A DNA stretch of 45,600 bases from Ignavibacteria bacterium UBA961 (GTDB lineage Bacteria > Bacteroidota > Ignavibacteria > Kapaibacteriales > UBA961): NCBI GenBank assembly GCA_002293005.1, contig DBCJ01000138.1, forward strand, positions 1 to 45,600. The letters are read 5' to 3'. Of this stretch, positions 26,309 through 32,979 are shown one piece after another (within the stretch, counting starts at the first letter, position 1; each line of letters opens with the position of its first letter). A model generated the notes under the pieces. That model searched no databases. It worked only from the letters and a program-made list of their open reading frames with translations, and had not been told where the DNA came from. Both the position numbers and the translations under genes were made by a program.

Positions 26309-27970
26309 ATGTCAAATATCAAATCACCTCGTGGTTCCGAGCTACATTGTGCCAATTGGCAAATCGAAGCCGCTTATAGAATGATTCAAAACAATTTGGA
26401 TCCTGAAGTTGCCGAGCATCCAGAAAAATTGATTGTCTATGGTGGATATGGCAAGGCGGCCAGAAATCACGCTTCTTTGCAGGCAATTCTTGATTCACTT
26501 AGATCCATGAGTCCTGATGAAACTTTGCTGGTTCAATCGGGTAAACCCGTTGGCATTGTACCAACACATGAAAATGCGCCAAAAGTGATCATAGCAAATT
26601 CAAATCTTGTTGGAAATTGGGCCAATTGGGATGAGTTCCGAAGACTCGATGAATTGGGACTCATGATGTATGGTCAAATGACAGCCGGGAGTTGGATTTA
26701 TATCGGTACGCAAGGGATCGTGCAAGGTACCTATGAAACATTCGCTGAATGTGCCAGACAGCATTTCGGTGGTGATTTATACGGTCGTTTCGTACTTACC
26801 GCCGGACTTGGCGGAATGGGCGGAGCGCAACCACTTGCAGCGACATTCAATGGGGCTGTTGCATTATGCATTGAAATCGATGAAACACGCATTGATAAAC
26901 GCATTCATGATGGATATTGCGATGTGAAGATACATGATTTGGATGAGGCTTTGCAAAAAGTGCAAGAATGCATCAATGAAAGAAGAGCACTATCAATCGG
27001 TCTTGTCGGTAATGCCGCTGAAATTTTACCGGAACTCGTACGAAGAAATGTTATTCCTGATGTCGTTACCGATCAGACTGCAGCTCATGATCCTTTGAAT
27101 GGGTATTATCCTGCAGGAATTTCCAAATCAGAAGCTGATGAATTGAGAGGATCTGATCCTGTAACTTATCTCGAAAAAACACATCACTCTATCGGTGAAC
27201 ATGTCAAAGCAATGCTTGCTTTCCAAGAAAGAGGTGCAATTGTCTTTGATTATGGAAATAATTTGCGTGGTGTGGCAAGAGATAAAGCGGGTGTTGAGAA
27301 TGCATTTGATTTTCCGGGTTTTGTACCGGCTTATATCAGACAATTGTTCTGCGATGGAAATGGACCATTCAGATGGGTGGCTTTATCCGGTGATCCGCAA
27401 GATATTGCTGTAACCGATCAGGCAATTATGGAATTGTTTCCGGAGCATGAAGGACTTCATCGCTGGATCAAAAATGCTCAATCAAGAATCGGCTATCAGG
27501 GCTTGCCTGCAAGAATTTGCTGGCTCAATTATGGCGAAAGAGCAAAAGCCGGAAAATTATTCAATGATCTTGTGAGAGATGGCAAAGTGTCCGCACCTAT
27601 CGTCATTGGAAGAGATCACTTGGATTGCGGCTCGGTGGCCTCACCTTATAGAGAAACAGAAGCAATGCTCGATGGTTCAGATGCCATTGCCGACTGGGTA
27701 TTTCTAAATTTTGCATTGAATACGCTTGGTGGCGCTACATGGGTTTCTCTGCATCATGGCGGAGGAGTCGGAATGGGTCTTTCACTTCATTCAGGTATGG
27801 TGATTGTTGCTGACGGAACTTTCGAAGCTGAGCGAAGGTTGCAAAGAGTCCTCACATATGACCCATTGATGGGCATTTTAAGACATACAGATGCAGGTTA
27901 TAAGCGGGCTCTGGGGAATGCAGAAAAGTTTGGCATAAAAATTCCTTTATACCCCATAGTCAGAGATTAA
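26309..27970 (+). CDS. hutU: Urocanate hydratase
   Basis: A 553-residue NAD-dependent urocanase, the second step of histidine degradation (urocanate to imidazolonepropionate). Typical segments are VYGGYGKAARN, ETLLVQSGKPVG, WANWDEFRRLDELGLMMYGQMTAGSWIYIGTQGIVQGTYET, the nucleotide-site TAGLGGMGGAQPLA, DQTAAHDPLNGYYP and GREHLDCGS-like GRDHLDCGSVASPYRETEAM. The start is ATG at 26309; upstream in-frame codons lie within the previous gene and terminator. AGGA lies 9 bases before it. No hutH, hutI or hutG is adjacent, so the pathway is either scattered or incomplete in this region. Confidence 0.96.
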   Translation: MSNIKSPRGSELHCANWQIEAAYRMIQNNLDPEVAEHPEKLIVYGGYGKAARNHASLQAILDSLRSMSPDETLLVQSGKPVGIVPTHENAPKVIIANSNLVGNWANWDEFRRLDELGLMMYGQMTAGSWIYIGTQGIVQGTYETFAECARQHFGGDLYGRFVLTAGLGGMGGAQPLAATFNGAVALCIEIDETRIDKRIHDGYCDVKIHDLDEALQKVQECINERRALSIGLVGNAAEILPELVRRNVIPDVVTDQTAAHDPLNGYYPAGISKSEADELRGSDPVTYLEKTHHSIGEHVKAMLAFQERGAIVFDYGNNLRGVARDKAGVENAFDFPGFVPAYIRQLFCDGNGPFRWVALSGDPQDIAVTDQAIMELFPEHEGLHRWIKNAQSRIGYQGLPARICWLNYGERAKAGKLFNDLVRDGKVSAPIVIGRDHLDCGSVASPYRETEAMLDGSDAIADWVFLNFALNTLGGATWVSLHHGGGVGMGLSLHSGMVIVADGTFEAERRLQRVLTYDPLMGILRHTDAGYKRALGNAEKFGIKIPLYPIVRD

Positions 27971-27987
27971 CGATTGAAAACAGAAGA

Positions 27988-28070
27988 TTTGACAGAAAAA
28001 ACAGACAAAATGACATTATGGTGTCAAAGTGTCAAATAAATGTGTCAGATACTGTTAAAATGACAGACAA
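27988..28070. promoter_or_regulatory. Cluster of TGACA/TGTCA repeats, probable operator region
   Basis: Six pentamers lie in 76 bases between hutU and the sigma-factor gene: TGACA at 27990, 28011 and 28061, and TGTCA at 28022, 28030 and 28043. TGACA at 28011 and TGTCA at 28022 form an inverted repeat with a six-base spacer; TGTCAAA occurs twice, eight bases apart. No clear TAnnTTTG promoter is seen here. It may be a binding array for a dimeric regulator or a promoter region of an alternative sigma factor. Confidence 0.5.
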
Positions 28071-28174
28071 TATTTTTTCTCACTCATTGAAAGGACTGAA
28101 TGGTTCAATCAGCTACTACTTTTCGAAATGACGATAGGTCATCGAATTCATCCAATGTTCCAAGGAGAATGATC

Positions 28175-28891
28175 ATGCAAGAATTTATCGAAAGATCTAC
28201 AAATGAGATGGACACAAACAATATGATTGTTGTTCATGAAACTCAAGCTCCGGCCAATGTCTATTTTGATGATGAGCGTTTTGGAGCACCCAAGGATGAA
28301 GTAGCGATTTCCACCACACTTACGGGAGAAGAGAGAATGGACTTGGTATTGCAAATTGAGGCCTTATTCAAGGCAGACCGCAAGCGTTTCTTGAGTTTTA
28401 TTCGCCAACGCGTTCGCAGTCAAGAAGATGCTGAAGATATTTTGCAAGATGTATTCGCAAATGTTATTTCAGCTGCGGGACATGTACAAAGACCCATCGA
28501 AAATCTCGCTTCCTGGGTTTTTACCGCAGTGAGAAACAAAATCATCGACTTCTACCGCAAAAAGCGCGCAGACACTTTTTCAGATTTGATCACTCCGCGT
28601 CAGCGAGAAGAGGGAAATGATTCTCTCGACTATCTATTAGGTGATATGTCTTATAATCCCGATGGAGATTTACTTCGCAAAACCATTTGGGAGAGAGTGC
28701 AAGAAGCATTGAAAGAATTGCCTGATGAACAGCGTGAAGTATTCGAGAAAAATGAATTTCATGGAGTTTCTTTCCGCGAAATGTCTGAAGAAACCGGAGT
28801 AAATATCAATACACTTCTTGCTCGCAAAAGATATGCTGTATTGCATCTTCGTGATCGCTTGAAAGATATTTATGCTTCCATGAATTATTAA
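28175..28891 (+). CDS. ECF-type RNA polymerase sigma-70 family factor
   Basis: A 238-residue sigma factor with regions 2 and 4 only. Region 2: FLSFIRQRVRSQEDAEDILQDVFANV and WVFTAVRNKIIDFYRKKR (-10 recognition helix). Region 4: ALKELPDEQREVFEKNEFHGVSFREMSEETGVNINTLLARKRYAVLHLRDRL (-35 helix-turn-helix). A start at 28175 is chosen because AAGGAG (28162-28167) is seven bases ahead; an in-frame ATG at 28100 would add 25 residues. About 55 non-conserved residues precede region 2. No anti-sigma gene is adjacent, so control may be by the TGACA/TGTCA array upstream. Followed by a strong terminator. Confidence 0.9.
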   Translation: MQEFIERSTNEMDTNNMIVVHETQAPANVYFDDERFGAPKDEVAISTTLTGEERMDLVLQIEALFKADRKRFLSFIRQRVRSQEDAEDILQDVFANVISAAGHVQRPIENLASWVFTAVRNKIIDFYRKKRADTFSDLITPRQREEGNDSLDYLLGDMSYNPDGDLLRKTIWERVQEALKELPDEQREVFEKNEFHGVSFREMSEETGVNINTLLARKRYAVLHLRDRLKDIYASMNY

Positions 28892-28911
28892 AGAGCATGT
28901 TAGCTTTGAAG

Positions 28912-28939
28912 AGCCCAACCATCGAGGTTGGGCTTTTTT
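28912..28939 (+). terminator. Strong intrinsic terminator after the sigma-factor gene
   Basis: AGCCCAACC (28912-28920) pairs perfectly with GGTTGGGCT (28926-28934) around a five-base loop, followed by a T-run to 28939. Confidence 0.95.
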
Positions 28940-28985
28940 GTTTCAATGCTTTTGAATTACAATGCATATTGTCGAATTTTACGCC

Positions 28986-29903
28986 ATGAATACATCTACA
29001 ATCTTCGCTTTCTTGCTTTCATTGTTCTTGGGATTTTCGTTTTCTCAATTTCACATGTTTGCAAGTGGTCCAAAAATTCTCATTGTGACTGCACACCCGG
29101 ATGATGAAACTGCATTTGCGGCAACAATATATAAAGTCACTCATGATTTGAATGGATTGGCTGATATTCTGCTTGTCACCAATGGAGAAGGCGGATATAA
29201 ATATTCCACGCTTGCTGAAGATATTTATGGAAGGGAATTGACCGATGAACAATCGGGTCGTAAAGCTCTTCCCACAATTCGAAAGAAAGAATTGATGGCA
29301 GGTGGTGAATATATTGGCTTGCGTGACTATTTTTTTATGGATCAACAAGATACAGGATATACACTCGATGCAGATTCAGTCTTGAATATTGTGTGGGATA
29401 CATCGATTGTCATTCGAAAAATCAAAGAATTGCATGGCAGAAATAATTATGATTATGTGTTTACCTTACTTCCTGTTTCGGGAACGCATGGACATCATAA
29501 AGCCGCATCAATTCTTGCTTTACGGGCAGTGAAATCAATCGCATCGGAAGTTCGACCAATCATTGTTGGATGTAGTGTGACTGATTCAACAAAGTTGATC
29601 CCTGATCCATTTCTTGGCTTGCCTGGATTTCCTGAAACCGCGATGAATACACAATTGGCGATTGGTTCTTTCAATAGACTAACTCCTTTTGGTTTCCAAC
29701 AGAAATTGAATTATCAAATTGTTGTCAATTGGTTGATTGCCGAGCATAAATCTCAAGGTGCTATGCAATTGGCAATGGGAAAAGGACAGTTAGAGCAATT
29801 TTGGGATTATGCCATAAATGGAAATGCAGGTAAAGAAAAGATTCTCAAACTCGCGGAATTATTGAGAAATGCACCGCTCAAAAAGTATCAGCAAAACAAG
29901 TAG
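28986..29903 (+). CDS. Exported PIG-L family deacetylase
   Basis: A 305-residue LmbE/PIG-L-type zinc-dependent N-deacetylase. The start at 28986 gives a signal peptide (MNTSTIFAFLLSLFLGFSFS). Metal-binding AHPDDE lies just after it (ILIVTAHPDDETAF), and the second histidine motif is GTHGHHKAA; TNGEGG and the SGRKALPTIRKKELMAGGEYIG segment are typical. Members remove N-acetyl groups from GlcNAc-type sugars or thiol-cofactor precursors (bacillithiol, mycothiol). An exported form more likely acts on envelope or dietary glycans, but the substrate is unknown. It is downstream of a strong terminator, so it probably has its own promoter. Confidence 0.87.
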   Translation: MNTSTIFAFLLSLFLGFSFSQFHMFASGPKILIVTAHPDDETAFAATIYKVTHDLNGLADILLVTNGEGGYKYSTLAEDIYGRELTDEQSGRKALPTIRKKELMAGGEYIGLRDYFFMDQQDTGYTLDADSVLNIVWDTSIVIRKIKELHGRNNYDYVFTLLPVSGTHGHHKAASILALRAVKSIASEVRPIIVGCSVTDSTKLIPDPFLGLPGFPETAMNTQLAIGSFNRLTPFGFQQKLNYQIVVNWLIAEHKSQGAMQLAMGKGQLEQFWDYAINGNAGKEKILKLAELLRNAPLKKYQQNK

Positions 29904-29958
29904 AATGGCTATATCCCTCAATCAAGAATAGAATTTTAAAAAAATAAAAGAACTTATC

Positions 29959-30735
29959 ATGCCCAGATTTAAAATTACATGTGAATATGAAGGAACTCGG
30001 TTTTCGGGCTGGCAGGTTCAAAAAAATGCTCGCACTGTCCAAGGTGAATTGATTGGTGCTGCCAAATCAATATTTAATACCGATGCATTTGAATTATATG
30101 GATCCGGAAGAACAGATGCAGGCGTTCATGCACTTGAACAAATCTTTCATTTGGATGTAGAAACAATGTTGGCACCGCATATCATACAGTTTAAAATGAA
30201 TGATGCCTTGCCTGCAGATATTTCTATTCGATCGGTACAGAAAGTTGCCAAACAGTTTCATGCAAGACATCATGCAATAGAGAGAACATATCTCTATCAG
30301 ATTTCAACACGAAGAACTGCATTTGGGAAAAGATTTGTGTGGTGGGTGAAAGATCAATTGTCGATTGCCACCATGCAAGAGGCCGCAAATCATTTCAAAG
30401 GCATGCATGATTTCCGTTCATTCACCGCGGATGATCCTGATATGAAATCCACAAAAGTGGAAATCACGGATATTAGTGTCAAAATGCAAGGTGACTTAAT
30501 CGTGATCACTATTTCCGGCTCACACTTCCTATGGAATATGATCAGAAGAATGATCGGTATATTGGTTGAAATTGGACGCGGAAAGCAATCACCTGATATC
30601 ATCCCGACATTGCTCAAGAAAAAATCAGACTTGCCGGCATCTTTTACTGCTCCACCTTCAGGACTCTTTCTTGCATCAGTTCGATATGAGAATGATCCGG
30701 CGAAAAAAGTTCAATCAATTTTGAATGTCACATGA
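29959..30735 (+). CDS. truA: tRNA pseudouridine(38-40) synthase
   Basis: A 258-residue TruA that isomerises U38, U39 and U40 in the anticodon stem-loop of tRNAs. Catalytic Asp53 lies in YGSGRTDAGVHALEQ; the opening FKITCEYEGTRFSGWQVQ and the HFLWNMIRRMIG segment are typical, as is the usual length. The stop overlaps the ATG of the following lipoprotein gene by four bases (ATGA), giving translational coupling between a tRNA modifier and a lipoprotein that is probably accidental in function. Confidence 0.96.
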   Translation: MPRFKITCEYEGTRFSGWQVQKNARTVQGELIGAAKSIFNTDAFELYGSGRTDAGVHALEQIFHLDVETMLAPHIIQFKMNDALPADISIRSVQKVAKQFHARHHAIERTYLYQISTRRTAFGKRFVWWVKDQLSIATMQEAANHFKGMHDFRSFTADDPDMKSTKVEITDISVKMQGDLIVITISGSHFLWNMIRRMIGILVEIGRGKQSPDIIPTLLKKKSDLPASFTAPPSGLFLASVRYENDPAKKVQSILNVT

Positions 30736-31109
30736 GAATCCTGTTGTTCTTCATCATCGGTATTGCACTGAATTCCTGTTCGGACAATATCATTACTTCT
30801 CCTGATCAAATCGTATTTCCACAGGAAAATGTGAGCTATCAGCAGCAAGTTCGACCACTTCTGGAACTTACTTGTGCATTTTCAGGGTGTCATGATGCTG
30901 AAAGTTCAGCAGCCGGAATTGATGTAACTGGTTATTTTCAATTGACTTCCAGAGCAGGACTCATAATTCCCGGAAGACCTGATAATAGTTTGTTGATACA
31001 AATTCTTGAGGGGAAGCAAGGGCATTTACTCACATTTCAGAATAGAATCACCGATGCACAGAAGAAAGGTGTTCGACAATGGGTTTTGGAAGGGGCATTA
31101 AATAATTAA
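30732..31109 (+). CDS. Small lipoprotein with degenerate cytochrome-c-like motif
   Basis: A 125-residue lipoprotein: signal peptide MRILLFFIIGIALNSC with Cys16 at the lipobox, then SDNIITSPDQ. The mature domain holds C-A-F-S-G-C-H (a C-x4-C-H haem-c-type motif, one residue longer than the usual CxxCH) in LTCAFSGCHDAES, and a C-terminal RQWVLEGALNN like the 'iRxWIxxGA' tail of class I c-type cytochromes. The usual axial methionine region (MP) reads HLLTF, with no methionine. It may be a haem protein with altered ligands or a non-haem structural relative. Coupled to truA by ATGA. Confidence 0.7.
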   Translation: MRILLFFIIGIALNSCSDNIITSPDQIVFPQENVSYQQQVRPLLELTCAFSGCHDAESSAAGIDVTGYFQLTSRAGLIIPGRPDNSLLIQILEGKQGHLLTFQNRITDAQKKGVRQWVLEGALNN

Positions 31110-31155
31110 TTATCAATGGCAGAAATAGAGGGAACTAGCCAAGGAAAATATTTGT

Positions 31156-31187
31156 TTTGACAATATGTGTGATAACAAATACTTTTG
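31156..31187 (+). promoter_or_regulatory. Bacteroidota-type promoter before the HmuY-like gene
   Basis: TTTG at 31156-31159, 20 bases, TACTTTTG at 31180-31187 (TAnnTTTG). RNA would start near 31194, about 29 bases before the ATG at 31223. Confidence 0.65.
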
Positions 31188-31222
31188 TGTGTTCTTTTTC
31201 CCACTTTTTCACCCCAAACACC

Positions 31223-31858
31223 ATGATGAAGTCCTTTTTCTTTTCTGCGATTATCGCATTGAGTTTAGTTTCTTGCACCGATGATGATAATGTGGTCACT
31301 CCCGGTGGAGGAGATACTGTCACTACAAAGACAATACTTGGTAAAGTACCCGATACGCTCATTTCCAAGTTTGTGTATTATTCATTCGAAGCCGATAGTT
31401 TTATTCCTGCATCTCAGGCCGAAACTGATGCATGGGATATACGCCTTCCTTATCTTTTTGGTGGTGGAAAAACACGATCAATTGATATCGTATTGAATTC
31501 CGGAACGATCAATGTTCTTGGTAAAACAAAAGGTAAAATCATTGATACCACCTTTGATTTGCTTCAAAGTGCCCCATCTGACGATCAATTGATCGTGGAT
31601 GATACAGCTAATTCCAAGCGAATTATACCAATTGCAATTGATGGAACAGGAATGTTTACATATGAGCCAACATCCAGAACCATCAATCCTGCGCCCCAGA
31701 AGACACTTGTATTGAAGACCAAATCAGGAAAGTATGTCAAATTTCAAGTGACTTCACTTTATAAAGGTCAGCCTGCACCTCCGACCATGATGTCGGAACT
31801 CGGACACTATTCTTTCCGTTATGCGAAAAGTAATAATCGAAATCTTAAAACCAATTGA
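31223..31858 (+). CDS. HmuY-like haem-binding family lipoprotein
   Basis: A 211-residue lipoprotein starting at a double ATG (31223/31226) with lipobox LVSC and an acidic stretch TDDDN just after the cysteine, as in surface-exposed Bacteroidota lipoproteins. The body fits HmuY: YYSFEADS...AWDIRLPY, KTRSIDIVLNSGTINV and TKSGKYVKFQVTSLYKG near the C-terminus. HmuY proteins take haem from host proteins and pass it to a TonB receptor. The mature protein here has only one histidine (in GHYSF), so the classical double-histidine ligation is absent; methionines (GMF, TMM) could serve instead (inference). A TonB receptor gene lies two genes downstream. Confidence 0.78.
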   Translation: MMKSFFFSAIIALSLVSCTDDDNVVTPGGGDTVTTKTILGKVPDTLISKFVYYSFEADSFIPASQAETDAWDIRLPYLFGGGKTRSIDIVLNSGTINVLGKTKGKIIDTTFDLLQSAPSDDQLIVDDTANSKRIIPIAIDGTGMFTYEPTSRTINPAPQKTLVLKTKSGKYVKFQVTSLYKGQPAPPTMMSELGHYSFRYAKSNNRNLKTN

Positions 31859-31867
31859 GTTTGATGC

Positions 31868-31898
31868 TTTGTCATCAGAAGCTCCTTTGGTAAATTTG
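31868..31898 (+). promoter_or_regulatory. Bacteroidota-type promoter before paaA
   Basis: TTTG at 31868-31871, exactly 19 bases, TAAATTTG at 31891-31898: the best consensus match in the window. It lies just past the HmuY-like stop codon, and RNA would begin about 12 bases before the paaA start. Confidence 0.7.
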
Positions 31899-31916
31899 CA
31901 TGATTAAAATCGTCCA

Positions 31917-32912
31917 ATGGAGTATACTATGTACGGAAGCGTCAGTATCATTGATATAGAAAACAGTGCCAAAATGCTCGAAGAGGATCCGATCCTTCTC
32001 GCGCGTTTTGAAGAAAAAATCCAAAATGGCGAAAAGATTGAGCCACATGATTGGATGCCGAAGGAATATAGACGACAATTGATTCGCATGATAGAGCAAC
32101 ATGCTCATTCTGAGATCATTGGAGCATTGCCTGAAGGAACATGGATCACTCGTGCTCCCGGTTTCAGACGTAAAATGGCATTAATGGCAAAAGTGCAAGA
32201 TGAAAGCGGTCATGCTCAATTATTGTACAATGCAGCAGAAACATTGGGAAAAACCCGCGAGGAGATGATTAATGATCTCATCATCGGAAAATCAAAATAT
32301 TCCAATGTATTCAATTATCCTGCAAAGACTTGGGCTGATACAGCCGTCATCGCATGGCTTATCGATGCATCGGCAATCATCAATCAAGTGACCAATTCCA
32401 AGGGATCTTATGGTCCATATTGCCGGGCACTAGAGAGAATCTGCATGGAAGAGTCATTCCATCTTCGTTATGGTTATGATAATGTGGTGACACTTGCAAC
32501 GGGCACTCCGAAGCAAAGAGAAATGGTTCAAGAAGCATTGAATCGTTGGTGGCAACCCATCATGCATTTCTTTGGTCCACCGGACAAAGCATCCGTACAC
32601 TCTGAAATCCTCATGCGCTGGAAAGTAAAGATGGCTAGCAATGATGATATGCGTCAACAATTTTTTAATCAATATGTCCCAAAAATTCTGGAATTGGGCT
32701 TAAGCATTCCTGATAAAGGTTTGATTAAGAATAAAGAAACCGGAAAGTGGGATTTTTCCGATCCTGATTGGAATGAATTCTTTGAAGTAATCAAAGGAAA
32801 TGGTCCTTGCAATAAAGAGCGCCTTGCGGTTAGACGCATGGCTGAAGAGCAAGGTGCATGGGTTCGTAGAGCATTGAAAAAAACAAATGCTTATACAGTG
32901 CCACTTTCCTGA
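31917..32912 (+). CDS. paaA: Phenylacetyl-CoA epoxidase subunit A-like diiron protein, orphan
   Basis: A 331-residue ferritin-like diiron protein close to E. coli PaaA over its full length (IEPHDWMPKEYRRQLIRMIEQHAHSE, LPEGTWITRAP, SWADI-like TWADTAVIAWLIDASAIINQV, GICNQERLD-like GPCNKERLA). The two ExxH metal motifs are intact: E96-S-G-H99 and E179-S-F-H182, with E66 and D150 as further likely ligands. In the known enzyme PaaA is the catalytic oxygenase subunit and needs PaaC and PaaB, with PaaE as reductase. None of these is in the window. It starts at ATG 31917, behind its own promoter, and is followed by a strong hairpin and a TonB receptor gene. Confidence 0.9.
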   Translation: MEYTMYGSVSIIDIENSAKMLEEDPILLARFEEKIQNGEKIEPHDWMPKEYRRQLIRMIEQHAHSEIIGALPEGTWITRAPGFRRKMALMAKVQDESGHAQLLYNAAETLGKTREEMINDLIIGKSKYSNVFNYPAKTWADTAVIAWLIDASAIINQVTNSKGSYGPYCRALERICMEESFHLRYGYDNVVTLATGTPKQREMVQEALNRWWQPIMHFFGPPDKASVHSEILMRWKVKMASNDDMRQQFFNQYVPKILELGLSIPDKGLIKNKETGKWDFSDPDWNEFFEVIKGNGPCNKERLAVRRMAEEQGAWVRRALKKTNAYTVPLS

Positions 32913-32931
32913 TTCTTCAAAAACATAATTC

Positions 32932-32966
32932 AACCCCTTCTACGGAAACGCGGAAGGGGTTTTTTT
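32932..32966 (+). terminator. Intrinsic terminator between paaA and the TonB receptor gene
   Basis: AACCCCTTC (32932-32940) pairs with GAAGGGGTT (32953-32961) with a twelve-base loop, followed by T through 32966. It ends 4 bases before ATG 32971 and 13 before the likelier ATG 32980. Confidence 0.85.
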
Positions 32967-32979
32967 ATAGATGATACAC

